From: JABMQB01 sp964575025
GTDB lineage: Bacteria > Bacteroidota > Bacteroidia > Bacteroidales > Prolixibacteraceae
Assembly: GCA_964575025.1 (NCBI GenBank)
Contig: CAZNPV010000017.1
Span: 5,499-69,498 of the forward strand
Reading direction: 5' to 3'
Length of the DNA stretch: 64,000 nucleotides
The notes beneath the pieces were generated by a model. It searched no databases. It saw only the letters and a list, made by a program, of their open reading frames with translations, and had not been told where the DNA came from. This document shows positions 33,379 through 42,116 of this stretch, in pieces. The position numbers were made by a program, and so were the translations under genes. Positions within the stretch are counted from its first letter, which is position 1; the number at the start of each line of letters is the position of its first letter.

Positions 33379-34938
33379 ATGCAAAAAAACATTTTGGTTA
33401 TCGATTGCGGGACCCAGAGTACAAGGGCTATTCTGTTTTCTTTGGGTGGAGAAGTCCTGGATAAGGAGCAGGCTTTCTATGAGCCCTATTTCAGTAGCCA
33501 GCCGGGATGGGCGGAACAGGATCCTGAGGTGTACTGGCAAAGTCTCTGTAGAACATGCAGGGCTTTAAGAACCAGGAATCCCGGATTGTTTGCCCGGCTT
33601 GCCGGAGTAGGGGTAACAACTCTTCGCGACACAATGGTGAATGTGGACCGGGGCGGTATTCCACTGCGTCCGGGGATCGTTTGGCTCGACCAGAGAAAGG
33701 CTCATCCTGTATATAAAGCGGGATTCCCGGTTAATCTGGCGCTTAAGGTAGTTGGTATGGATGAAACTCTCAGGGAAATGCAACGGGAAGGGAAAGGCAA
33801 CTGGATTCGCCAGAACCAGCCGGAAGTATGGGATAAAACGGTTAAATACCTGCAGGTTTCGGGTTTTCTGAATTTCCGGTTAACCGGGGAATTCCGGGAT
33901 TCGGTAGCTTCCCAGATCGGACATATTCCTTTTGATTATAAAAAACGGAGATGGGCCAATCCGGAAGACCCCATGGCGTTTAGTGCAAAGATCTATCCTG
34001 TTGAGTCTGAAAAGTTGCCTGAGCTTATTGAGCCTGGAAATACAATTGGACAGATTTGCAGCACTGCATCGGAACAAACAGGAATTGAGGCCGGGATTCC
34101 TGTCATTGCATGCGGCTCGGATAAAGGATGTGAAACACTGGGAACCGGCGTTATCGATTCTTCCATGGCAAGCCTGAGTTTCGGAACCACTGCAACGGTG
34201 CAGTCAACCGTTAATACATACATGGAACCGATTCCTTTTATGCCTTCCTATCCGGCTGTGGTATCCGGAAAATTTAATCCTGAGGTGGAAATTTTCAGAG
34301 GGTACTGGATGATTACCTGGTTTAAAAATGAATTTGCCGCAAAGGAAGTTCAGGAAGCAGCTGAAAAAGGGGTTGCCGCTGAACAGGTGTTGAACCAGCT
34401 GCTTGCCAAAGCTCCCCCCGGAGCAATGGGACTGGTGGTGCAACCCTACTGGAGCCCGGGTCTTTCACAACCGTTGGCAAAAGGGGCTATGATAGGCTTT
34501 GGTGATGTTCATAAAAAATCCCATGTGTACAGGGGGGTTATCGAAGGTCTTTCTTTTGGATTGCTGGAGGGGATGCAGAAAATAGAAAAAAGGGGGAATC
34601 TGAAGTTTGAAAAACTCGCAGTTTCAGGAGGCGCTTCCCAGAGCAACGAAATCTGCCAGATCAGCGCCGATATATTTAATCTGCCTATCGTGAGGGGCAA
34701 GACGTATGAATCCACAGGATTGGGTGCTGCCATCATTACAGCTTATGGAACAGGATGTTTTTCCTCTGTGGAACAGGCTGTAAAAAAAATGGTCGGTTAT
34801 CCGTTTGCCTTTGAACCCAATCCGAACCATACAGAAGTGTATCAACAGTTGTACAGCCAGGTGTATAAAAAAATGTACAAAGCCCTTAAACCGCTGTATA
34901 AAAAAATACAGGAGATAACAGGATATCCGGAGATGTAG
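33379..34938 (+). CDS. FGGY-family carbohydrate kinase
   Basis: The 519-residue cytoplasmic kinase opens with ILVIDCGTQSTRAILFS, the first ATP-binding motif of the ASKHA fold, and contains IVWLDQRKA (substrate region), SLSFGTTATVQST and LAVSGGASQSNEICQ with ADIFNLPIV near the end. It phosphorylates a pentulose, hexulose or polyol; the exact sugar is not clear, though the overall pattern is xylulokinase-like. ATG 33379 is used because the earlier TTG at 33358 coincides with the likely transcription start. It follows hydC by only 30 bases but seems functionally unrelated. Confidence 0.88.
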   Translation: MQKNILVIDCGTQSTRAILFSLGGEVLDKEQAFYEPYFSSQPGWAEQDPEVYWQSLCRTCRALRTRNPGLFARLAGVGVTTLRDTMVNVDRGGIPLRPGIVWLDQRKAHPVYKAGFPVNLALKVVGMDETLREMQREGKGNWIRQNQPEVWDKTVKYLQVSGFLNFRLTGEFRDSVASQIGHIPFDYKKRRWANPEDPMAFSAKIYPVESEKLPELIEPGNTIGQICSTASEQTGIEAGIPVIACGSDKGCETLGTGVIDSSMASLSFGTTATVQSTVNTYMEPIPFMPSYPAVVSGKFNPEVEIFRGYWMITWFKNEFAAKEVQEAAEKGVAAEQVLNQLLAKAPPGAMGLVVQPYWSPGLSQPLAKGAMIGFGDVHKKSHVYRGVIEGLSFGLLEGMQKIEKRGNLKFEKLAVSGGASQSNEICQISADIFNLPIVRGKTYESTGLGAAIITAYGTGCFSSVEQAVKKMVGYPFAFEPNPNHTEVYQQLYSQVYKKMYKALKPLYKKIQEITGYPEM

Positions 34939-34940
34939 CC

Positions 34941-35022
34941 CCGGATAAGGAGTGTCGATTGGAGAACAGAGTCAACAGAAGGTTTATCCTACAGAGAGGC
35001 AGTGATGAATATTCTTATCCGG
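34941..35022. repeat. Long-range inverted repeat between convergent genes
   Basis: CCGGATAAG (34941-34949) and CTTATCCGG (35014-35022) are exact complements around a 64-base interval that fills nearly the whole spacer between the FGGY kinase and the convergent DUF4861 gene. It may act as a transcription end signal, but there is no T tract. Confidence 0.4.
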
Positions 35023-35027
35023 AATCT

Positions 35028-36272
35028 TTATAATATTCCATGATTCAATAGTTCAATCTGCCGGTTCAGGAATTCCCGGAATTGTTCCATTGTCCTAACT
35101 TCCGAACGATCGTGTTCCCAGGCTGCACCGAAGTAATAGGTCAGCTTGTTGTCAGTAGGTTTTAAAACCACCCCATGGCTCAGCTCATCTTCCGTTGTTT
35201 CTATCAGGTCTGTTTTTTTATAGAAAACAGCCATTCCCAGGTAGTCTTCCTGAAGGGTTTGTATGCCGAACGTTGCCCGGTAGGTCCATTCCCCGTCGTT
35301 GTTTTCCGGATTAAGAACAACTGTTTCCGGGAGTTTCACAATCCCCGTGCAGATATTTTCCAGGGATTCTGATAATTCCAGTTCGGTTTTTGTAAGATAG
35401 CTTCCTGCCCGGATAGACAATCGGGCAGTCAGGTCTGTTTTTCCTTCAGCCGTTTCCCAGCCGGTATATATTGTGGTGATCTTTGATTCCAGGACTCCGC
35501 TGTAGTCAATGCGTGAATAAAGCTTGTCGGTTCTTTCAACCCTGTTGGCGACGCCGTTTGCCCAGTGGCCGATGGAGCCAATACCCAGGGAATTTCCAAC
35601 TTTCAGTACATCCACACCCCAGTCTGACATTTCGTGGTAGGAATCAAATCCATCCAGTCCAACATTTTGTAAAACCAGGGTATCCACCTTTTTCCCGAAT
35701 ATGTCCACCGCATTCCGCCAGTCGAGGTAAAAACGGTACCCGATCTTATCGGATTCCCATCCCGGACCTTCATACCGGATATCGAAAGAATGGTCAGTGT
35801 GTTGTTCCGGCACCGTATACTCCGAAACATTTTTCCATGTTCCTCCCTGGTATTCATATTGCTCCTGTCCGTTTTCTTTGGTTACCCATACCCATTCACC
35901 TCCCTCTTTAACAGAAATTTCCGCCTGAGTCAGGGGTTGAAATTCCGGAGGGCTTTCCACTCCCGTAAGGGTTAATTCTTTGGTTTCACCCGGGTTCAGA
36001 GAACTTAAAACCAGAAGTTTATTCAATTTACCGTTTTCTGTGATCCGCTGGAAGGGTAACGTTTTTCCATCTTCCTGAACGGAAAGTGCCGGTCCAAAGG
36101 ATGCTATTTGCTTCAGAATCTCAGAGTCATTGATTTCCAAAACATTGCCCTGCAAGTGGGTCCCTGAAGGATTGTGGATTTTAACCTTTATCTGATCTCC
36201 TCCGTTTTGACATGCTGCCATGATACAAACCACTGCCAACAGTCCAGTAATTTTTTGATTCATTCGTTTCAT
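35028..36272 (-). CDS. DUF4861-family lipoprotein
   Basis: The 414-residue protein has a lipoprotein signal (MKRMNQKITGLLAVVCIMAAC, Cys 21) followed by QNGGDQ. The body, with WRNAVDIFGKKVDTLVLQNV, YHEMSDWGVDVLKVGNSLG and the C-terminal YYFGAAWEHD, matches DUF4861, a family often found in polysaccharide-degradation loci (for instance for uronic-acid polymers) of Bacteroidota. Its activity is not established to my knowledge. It is not inside such a locus here; the only sugar gene nearby is the convergent FGGY kinase. Confidence 0.75.
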   Translation of the reverse strand: MKRMNQKITGLLAVVCIMAACQNGGDQIKVKIHNPSGTHLQGNVLEINDSEILKQIASFGPALSVQEDGKTLPFQRITENGKLNKLLVLSSLNPGETKELTLTGVESPPEFQPLTQAEISVKEGGEWVWVTKENGQEQYEYQGGTWKNVSEYTVPEQHTDHSFDIRYEGPGWESDKIGYRFYLDWRNAVDIFGKKVDTLVLQNVGLDGFDSYHEMSDWGVDVLKVGNSLGIGSIGHWANGVANRVERTDKLYSRIDYSGVLESKITTIYTGWETAEGKTDLTARLSIRAGSYLTKTELELSESLENICTGIVKLPETVVLNPENNDGEWTYRATFGIQTLQEDYLGMAVFYKKTDLIETTEDELSHGVVLKPTDNKLTYYFGAAWEHDRSEVRTMEQFREFLNRQIELLNHGIL

Positions 36273-36331
36273 GCGTGTAAGGTTTAGTAATTTATATGCT
36301 AAGATAGTGATTTACGATAAAACGAAGAATT

Positions 36332-36360
36332 AAAAAAAACATTCGGGATTTATTTTCCCG
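36332..36360 (-). terminator. Terminator of the ilvDBNC operon
   Basis: On the minus strand CGGGA (36360-36356) pairs with TCCCG (36348-36344), overlapping the ilvC stop codon, and a run of eight T follows after AATG. The stem is short, but position and T tract fit. Confidence 0.6.
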
Positions 36361-37396
36361 GCCGCAATTTACGGACTGCTTCCCCTGCCTGCCAGAGTTC
36401 TGATTCGCGCATTTCTTTCAGTTCTATTTCGAGGCTGTCTTTATAATCGGGTCTGCTAAGTGAGTCAATTACACGTTTTGTTTCGGTTCCGTTTTTCACA
36501 CTTTGGTACAGGTTCTTAAAAACCGGGAGGTTTGCTTCGCGGAATTTATGCCTCCAGTCGAGGGCTCCCCGTTGGGCTGTTGCGCTGCAGTTGGCATACA
36601 TCCAGTCCATTCCTTTTTGGTCAACAAGGCGAATAAGGCTTTGGGTAAGTTCCTCCACGGTTTCATTAAAAGCTTCGGAGGGGCTGTGTCCGTTATCGCG
36701 GAGAACCTGGTATTGGGCCTCGATCATTCCAGCCAGGGCTCCCATTAACACGCCACGTTCCCCTGTCAGGTCTGAAAACACTTCATTCTCAAAAGTGGTT
36801 GGAAAGAGGTATCCCGAGCCAATGGCAATCCCCAGGGCCAGGGTTCTTTCTTTCGCTCTTCCTGTGTAATCCTGGAATACGGCGTAGCTGGAATTAATGC
36901 CGTTTCCGGCCAGGAAGTTTGTTCTTACGCTGGCTCCGGAACCTTTGGGAGCAACCAGGATCACATCGACATCCCCGGGAGGGATCACTCCGGTTTGTTC
37001 TTTGTAGGTTATGGAAAAGCCATGTGAAAAATAGAGGGCGTTGCCTTTATCTAAACAGGGTTTTAAGGCAGGCCATAAGATCCGTTGAGCAGCATCTGAA
37101 ACCAGGTATTGAATAATGGTTCCTTTTTTAGCAGCCTCCTCAACAGGAAACAAAGTTTTCCCCGGAATAAATCCGTCTCTTACGGCCTTGTCCCAGTCAT
37201 CTTTAAATTCGGGAGCCTGCCCGATAATTACCTCAAATCCGTTATCTTTCATATTCAATGCCTGTGCCGGGCCCTGTACTCCGTAGCCAATAATTGCTAT
37301 GGTTTCGTTTTTTAATACTTCTATTGCTTTACTCAAAGGAAATTCTTCGCGGAGCACCACATTTTCGTTGACTCCTCCAAAATTAATTTTTGCCAT
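36350..37396 (-). CDS. ilvC: Ketol-acid reductoisomerase
   Basis: IlvC isomerises and reduces acetolactate or acetohydroxybutyrate in valine, leucine and isoleucine synthesis. The 348-residue protein has the Rossmann motif IAIIGYGVQGPAQALNMKDNG, the middle segment VDVILVAPKGSGASVRTNF, and the C-terminal knotted helices with metal ligands (SDLTGERGVLMGALAGMIEAQY, ETVEELTQSLIRLV). It is the last gene of the operon, 29 bases after ilvN. Confidence 0.96.
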   Translation of the reverse strand: MAKINFGGVNENVVLREEFPLSKAIEVLKNETIAIIGYGVQGPAQALNMKDNGFEVIIGQAPEFKDDWDKAVRDGFIPGKTLFPVEEAAKKGTIIQYLVSDAAQRILWPALKPCLDKGNALYFSHGFSITYKEQTGVIPPGDVDVILVAPKGSGASVRTNFLAGNGINSSYAVFQDYTGRAKERTLALGIAIGSGYLFPTTFENEVFSDLTGERGVLMGALAGMIEAQYQVLRDNGHSPSEAFNETVEELTQSLIRLVDQKGMDWMYANCSATAQRGALDWRHKFREANLPVFKNLYQSVKNGTETKRVIDSLSRPDYKDSLEIELKEMRESELWQAGEAVRKLRPGK

Positions 37397-37425
37397 TTTT
37401 ACAGTGGGTTTAAAGTTTATACTAT

Positions 37426-37959
37426 CTACTCTTCAATAACGGCATCGCGTTCCTTCAGGAATTCTGAAAGCCTTTCAATGGGGTCTCTTGTCAGGGCTAC
37501 CCTGCCGGAACGGATAAACTGCATTACCTTATATTTATTTAATTGTTCAAAAAGTTCCTGGGTCTCTTCCTTATGTCCGGTTTTTTCAATAACCGTATAT
37601 TCTTTGGTAATCTCCAGGATTCTTGCTCCGGAATTGCGTACCATTCTCTCGATTACATCGCTGTCGTAAAGCGATTCTGTGCTTACTTTGTAAAGTGCAA
37701 TTTCCTGATAGATCATCTCTTCGTTGGTGTGATAAAATGCTTTCAGGACATCTACCTGTTTTTCTATTTGCCTCACCACTTTCTGTATCAGTTCCGGGGT
37801 ACATTTTATAACGATCGTAAATTTAAAGATTCCTGCGATGGCAGATTCTGATACGGTTAAACTTTCGATGTTGATCTTTCTTCGTGTAAAAACAATCGTA
37901 ATACGGGAAAGCAGACCAATATGGTTTTCTGAATAAACCGTTATTATAAATTCTTTCAT
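37426..37959 (-). CDS. ilvN: Acetolactate synthase, small regulatory subunit
   Basis: The 177-residue protein begins with an ACT domain (EFIITVYSENHIGLLSRITIVFTRRKINIESLTVS split over residues 3-38) that binds valine, followed by the C-terminal ALS domain that activates the catalytic subunit. It follows ilvB by 20 bases. Confidence 0.93.
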   Translation of the reverse strand: MKEFIITVYSENHIGLLSRITIVFTRRKINIESLTVSESAIAGIFKFTIVIKCTPELIQKVVRQIEKQVDVLKAFYHTNEEMIYQEIALYKVSTESLYDSDVIERMVRNSGARILEITKEYTVIEKTGHKEETQELFEQLNKYKVMQFIRSGRVALTRDPIERLSEFLKERDAVIEE

Positions 37960-37979
37960 TCGTTTAATCTTTTTATTTT

Positions 37980-39767
37980 TTAAGGTTCAAGAATTACATC
38001 TGACACGGAAGCTCCGGCCGGGACCATTGGGAATACGTTGTCTTCTTTTTCGACGATAATTTCCAGTATATAAGGTCCTTTATGGTCTATCATTTTCTGT
38101 ATCCCGGGTTCCAGGTCTTCGCGTTTTTCCACCTTGTGTCCTTCCATTCCATATCCTTTGGCTATGGCAATAAAATCGGGATTCTGCAGTTCAGTAAATG
38201 AATACCTTTTTTCAAAAAACATTTCTTGCCACTGGCGAACCATTCCGAGGAAATGGTTATTCAGAATAATGATTTTCACCGGGAGTTTATTTTGTACAAT
38301 GGTTCCGAGTTCCTGAATGGTCATCTGGAAACCGCCATCGCCGATCATTGCCACAACGGTTCGGTCGGGATCTCCCAGCTGAGCGCCAATGCTTGCAGGC
38401 AATCCATATCCCATGGTTCCCAGTCCGCCGGAAGTAACACAGCTTCTGGAATGTTTGAATTTGAAATACCGGGCCGCGATCATCTGATGCTGCCCCACAT
38501 CGGTGACAAGGATGGCTTCATGATTGGTTTTTTCGGAAGAGATCCTTACTACCTCCCCTACGGTTAATCCCGGTTTTGTTGGATAAAGGTCTTTTTTAAA
38601 GACTTTTTCATGTTCGATCTCATCGTATTTTCTGAATTCCCGGACCCAGTTTTTATGTGTATTTTTATTTATTTGAGGGATTAGCATTAAGAGTGCTTTT
38701 TTGGCATCCCCGATCACTGCCACATCTGCTTTAACATTCTTATTGATTTCAGAGGGATCTATTTCAAAATGGATCACTTTGGCTTTTTTTGCGTAGGCGT
38801 TGATATTTCCTGTCACCCGGTCGTCGAACCGCATCCCGATGGCAATGATCAGGTCGGCTTCATTGGTAAGTATATTGGGACCGTAGTTGCCATGCATCCC
38901 GAGCATTCCGACATTCAGGGGGTGGCTTGTCGGAAAGGCTGACAGACCCAACAGGGTCCAGGCTACCGGGATTTCTGCTTTTTCAGCGAATATCATTAAT
39001 TCCTCTTCTGCTTTTGAGAAAATAATCCCATGGCCACAAAGGATCATCGGTTTTTTTGCCCGGTTGATGAAGGCGGCTGCTTCGTTGATCTTTGAGGGAT
39101 CCACAGGTGTTTCAGGTATGTAACTGCGTATTTTTTTGCATTTGTTATAGGAGAAGTCGACTTCTCCGAATTGAGCATCTTTGGTAAGATCAAGAAGAAC
39201 AGGACCCGGGCGTCCTGTCTGGGCGATATAAAAAGCCTGAGCTATGGCTCCCGGGATCTCTTCTGCAGAGGTGATCTGATAATTCCATTTGGTTATCGGT
39301 ATGGATATACCCACAATATCGGATTCCTGAAACGCATCGGTACCTAGCATCGGTGAAGTAACCTGGCCTGTTATGCAGACCAGTGGAATGGAATCAAGCA
39401 TGGCATTGGCAATTCCGGTGATCAGGTTTGTGGCTCCCGGTCCGGAAGTGGCAAAACATACCCCTACTTTGCCCGTAACACGGGCATAGCCTTCAGCTGC
39501 ATGCACGGCACCCTGTTCATGCCTCGTCAGTATATGTTTCACATTTTTCGCATGATCATACAATGCATCATACGTAGGCATTATCGCTCCTCCGGGATAG
39601 CCGAAAATCGTGTCGACTCCCTCTTCCAGAATGGAAAGAATCACAGCCTGGGAGCCGGTAACTTTTTTTATCGTCTTTTTTATCTGCTGGCTGTTGCTTT
39701 CCGCCTGGGAGCCATTCGTGTCTTTGGCTTTTCTTGTTGCCTCGATCGTTACATTTTGTTTGTACAT
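37980..39767 (-). CDS. ilvB: Acetolactate synthase, large catalytic subunit
   Basis: The thiamine-diphosphate enzyme condenses pyruvate with pyruvate or 2-oxobutyrate. The 595 residues include the catalytic Glu in HILTRHEQGAVHAAEGYAR, a FAD/nucleotide domain, and the cofactor motif MIGDGGFQMTIQELGTIVQN ending in LNNHFLGMVRQWQ. An N-terminal extension of about 35 Gln/Lys/Ser-rich residues precedes the conserved GSQAVILSILEEGVDTIFGYPGG; the true start could be further in, but no better ATG precedes that domain. Confidence 0.95.
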   Translation of the reverse strand: MYKQNVTIEATRKAKDTNGSQAESNSQQIKKTIKKVTGSQAVILSILEEGVDTIFGYPGGAIMPTYDALYDHAKNVKHILTRHEQGAVHAAEGYARVTGKVGVCFATSGPGATNLITGIANAMLDSIPLVCITGQVTSPMLGTDAFQESDIVGISIPITKWNYQITSAEEIPGAIAQAFYIAQTGRPGPVLLDLTKDAQFGEVDFSYNKCKKIRSYIPETPVDPSKINEAAAFINRAKKPMILCGHGIIFSKAEEELMIFAEKAEIPVAWTLLGLSAFPTSHPLNVGMLGMHGNYGPNILTNEADLIIAIGMRFDDRVTGNINAYAKKAKVIHFEIDPSEINKNVKADVAVIGDAKKALLMLIPQINKNTHKNWVREFRKYDEIEHEKVFKKDLYPTKPGLTVGEVVRISSEKTNHEAILVTDVGQHQMIAARYFKFKHSRSCVTSGGLGTMGYGLPASIGAQLGDPDRTVVAMIGDGGFQMTIQELGTIVQNKLPVKIIILNNHFLGMVRQWQEMFFEKRYSFTELQNPDFIAIAKGYGMEGHKVEKREDLEPGIQKMIDHKGPYILEIIVEKEDNVFPMVPAGASVSDVILEP

Positions 39768-39804
39768 GTTGGTATGAATAATTTATTTTTTTCCTTCTTT
39801 TGAT

Positions 39805-41634
39805 TTATTCCATTACACGTATGCCTCCTTTATCGGCCGAAGAGACCAGGGCGGCATAGGCTTTTAAGGCAGTGCTTATTTTTCGTTTCCGGGGCCCGGG
39901 TTTAAAGGCCTGGTTCCCTTTTGCATATTCTTCTTGTTTTCTTTTCTGAAGTTCTTTATCTGTCAGGTCCAGATGGATCTTTCGTCCGGGAATATTGATG
40001 GCTATTTTATCGCCATCCTTAATCAGGGCGATATTTCCACCGGCAGCTGCTTCCGGGGATACATGTCCTATGGATAATCCGGACGTACCTCCTGAAAAGC
40101 GACCGTCTGTAATCAAAGCGCATTTTTTATCCAGTTTTACTGATTTAATATAGGAGGTAGGGTACAGCATTTCCTGCATGCCGGGTCCTCCTTTGGGGCC
40201 TTCATAGCGGATGATCACCACATCGCCTGCCCGGATGGTATGATTCAGAATGCCCTCACAGGCGTCATCCTGGGAGTCAAAAACCCTGGCCGTTCCGGTG
40301 AATTTCAGTACCGACGGGTCGACGCCGGCTGTTTTTACCACGCACCCGTTTTCTGCAATATTCCCATAAAGGATGGCCAGTCCTCCGTCTTTGTTATACG
40401 CTTTCCCGATGCTTCTTATACAACCGGTATCCCTGTTGCTATCCAGGTCTTTATAAAAGGTATCCTGGGAAGCCATGATCAGGTTCCTGCCTCCTCCGGG
40501 GGCTGCTTTGTACAGTGAGATTACCTCATCAGGTACCTGATCCTGCATGATATCGTACTTCATAAGGGTTTCTTTGAGGGATAATCCATCGACACGGTTC
40601 ACTGAAGTATCCATTAAGCCTCCTCTGTTCAATTCTGCCATGATGCCCAGCACTCCTCCGGCGCGGTTCACATCCTGAACATGGTAATGGCTGCTTGGAG
40701 CAACTTTGCACAGGTTCGGGGTGCTTCGCGATAGCCTGTCAATATCGGGCAGGGTAAAATCAACCTCAGCGTCGTGGGCAATGGCTAACAGGTGAAGGAT
40801 TGTATTGGTTGACCCTCCCATGGCAATATCGAGTTTCATAGCGTTTTCAAAAGCTGCCTTTGTGGCAATGCTTCGGGGCAGGACCCTGGTATTTCCGTTT
40901 TGGTAATAGTCGAGGGTATTTATCACGATTCTGTCGGCTGCTTTTTCAAAAAGTTTTTTCCGCAAAGTATGGGTTGCAACCACGGTTCCGTTGCCCGGGA
41001 GAGCCATTCCAATGGCTTCCGTCAGGCAGTTCATGGAGTTTGCTGTGAACATTCCTGAGCAGGATCCGCAGGTTGGACAGGCAATTTGTTCAATAAGAGA
41101 CAGCTGTTTGTCATCCACGGAATCATCGGCAGCCATCACCATGGCATCCACCAGATCGTAATAATTCCCTGAGTTTTCACCGGCTTCCATGGGACCTCCC
41201 GTCACAAAAATGGACGGAATATTCAGGCGCATGGCTGCCATCAGCATGCCCGGTGTGATTTTATCGCAGTTGGAAATGCATATCATGGCATCCACCTTGT
41301 GTGCGTTGCACATATACTCTACACTATCGGCTATCAGATCCCGTGAAGGCAGCGAATACAACATCCCATCGTGTCCCATGGCAATTCCATCGTCGATGGC
41401 GATGGTATTAAACTCAGCGGCAAAGAATCCGTTCTCTTCAATCCGCTTTTTAATAAACTGTCCGATATCGTGCAGATGTACATGCCCCGGAACAAACTGG
41501 GTGAATGAATTGACAATGGCAATCACCGGTTTCCCGAACTGTTCTTTTTTCATTCCATTGGCCAGCCACAGGCTTCTGGCTCCGGCCATCCGTCTGCCCT
41601 GCGTGGTTGTATCGCTTCGTAAAGGTATTTTCAT
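39805..41634 (-). CDS. ilvD: Dihydroxy-acid dehydratase
   Basis: IlvD removes water from dihydroxy-isovalerate or -methylvalerate. The 609-residue protein has iron-sulfur Cys residues in ISNCDKITPGML and CPTCGSCSGMFTANSMNCL, and the active-site Ser region ITDGRFSGGTSGLSIGHVSPE. It is the first structural gene of the ilvDBNC operon; a leader peptide, attenuator and promoter lie upstream on the same strand (41802-41975). Confidence 0.97.
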   Translation of the reverse strand: MKIPLRSDTTTQGRRMAGARSLWLANGMKKEQFGKPVIAIVNSFTQFVPGHVHLHDIGQFIKKRIEENGFFAAEFNTIAIDDGIAMGHDGMLYSLPSRDLIADSVEYMCNAHKVDAMICISNCDKITPGMLMAAMRLNIPSIFVTGGPMEAGENSGNYYDLVDAMVMAADDSVDDKQLSLIEQIACPTCGSCSGMFTANSMNCLTEAIGMALPGNGTVVATHTLRKKLFEKAADRIVINTLDYYQNGNTRVLPRSIATKAAFENAMKLDIAMGGSTNTILHLLAIAHDAEVDFTLPDIDRLSRSTPNLCKVAPSSHYHVQDVNRAGGVLGIMAELNRGGLMDTSVNRVDGLSLKETLMKYDIMQDQVPDEVISLYKAAPGGGRNLIMASQDTFYKDLDSNRDTGCIRSIGKAYNKDGGLAILYGNIAENGCVVKTAGVDPSVLKFTGTARVFDSQDDACEGILNHTIRAGDVVIIRYEGPKGGPGMQEMLYPTSYIKSVKLDKKCALITDGRFSGGTSGLSIGHVSPEAAAGGNIALIKDGDKIAINIPGRKIHLDLTDKELQKRKQEEYAKGNQAFKPGPRKRKISTALKAYAALVSSADKGGIRVME

Positions 41635-41705
41635 ACGATTATAATTGTTTATTTTATAGGTATTCCCGATTGTTCCCGATAACTTGTCCGTTCCTTTTCT
41701 TCTGT

Positions 41706-41740
41706 TCTCCCCTTTTTAGGGGAGATCCCGCGTAGCGGGA
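41706..41740. repeat. Two-hairpin palindromic element in the ilv leader
   Basis: TCTCCCC/GGGGAGA (41706-41712 with 41719-41725) is followed at once by TCCCGC/GCGGGA (41726-41731 with 41735-41740). The pair resembles dispersed intergenic palindromes. It lies in the transcribed ilv leader between the attenuator and ilvD, and TCCCGAT-type sequences flank it (41664-41684, 41745-41760). Confidence 0.6.
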
Positions 41741-41801
41741 GAGGGGTGTCCCCATCGGGACTCGTTTCATAACAGCGTTCATGCGTTTGCCTTTTGCATA
41801 T

Positions 41802-41832
41802 AAAAAAAAACCTTTCTCTTTTTGAGAAAGGC
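41802..41832 (-). terminator. Attenuator terminator of the ilv operon
   Basis: On the minus strand GCCTTTCTC (41832-41824) and GAGAAAGG (41818-41811) form an 8-bp stem with an AAAAA loop, followed by nine T (41810-41802). An upstream GAGAAAGGC (41870-41862), inside the last codons of the leader ORF, can pair with the same left arm over 9 bp. The two structures exclude each other, so this is a conditional terminator rather than the end of an upstream gene. Confidence 0.88.
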
Positions 41833-41855
41833 TTACAATATTATAACTACCCATA

Positions 41856-41927
41856 TCATTTGCCTTTCTCAGATTTTCCAAGAAGGACCACATCTACAAT
41901 TATAATATGGATAGTGAACAGGTTCAT
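41856..41927 (-). CDS. ilv operon leader peptide
   Basis: A 23-residue ORF runs from ATG 41927 to TGA 41856-41858, too short for routine gene calling. Ten residues are Ile, Val or Leu, concentrated in TIHIIIVDVVLL. It lies 19 bases after a strong promoter and directly before the attenuator terminator of ilvD. Its last codons (SEKGK) contain the antiterminator strand. Shortage of charged branched-chain tRNAs should stall the ribosome at the Ile/Val/Leu run, leave that strand free to pair with the terminator's left arm, and let transcription reach ilvD. Completed translation covers it and allows termination. The peptide itself probably has no function. Position, composition and RNA pairing agree, but the mechanism is inference. 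Confidence 0.85.
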   Translation of the reverse strand: MNLFTIHIIIVDVVLLGKSEKGK

Positions 41928-41945
41928 TTTTTTTGTTTCGATGAG

Positions 41946-41975
41946 CAAATGTAGGAATTAAATTCAAAAACCAAA
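41946..41975 (-). promoter_or_regulatory. Promoter of the ilvDBNC operon
   Basis: On the minus strand TTTG (41975-41972), an 18-base spacer and TACATTTG (41953-41946) match the Bacteroidota -33/-7 consensus well. Transcription should begin near 41941, about 14 bases before the leader-peptide ATG. Confidence 0.8.
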
Positions 41976-42116
41976 ATAAATTAAAATTTAAAATCCATAT
42001 TTTATACTAAATTTAAAATTAAATGTTCATTTCTCTTATGGAATGGTACCGGAAGATTTAAAATTTTCCCGGTTAAAGGCTCCATTTTTTTTATTCCGGT
42101 TGTTTTTCCCTGCAAA

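Noticed and set aside
41654..41893. A 79-codon open frame (MWSFLENLRK start) upstream of ilvD
   Set aside because: It reads through the attenuator and the palindromic repeat, has no family resemblance, and overlaps out of frame the far better leader ORF at 41856-41927.
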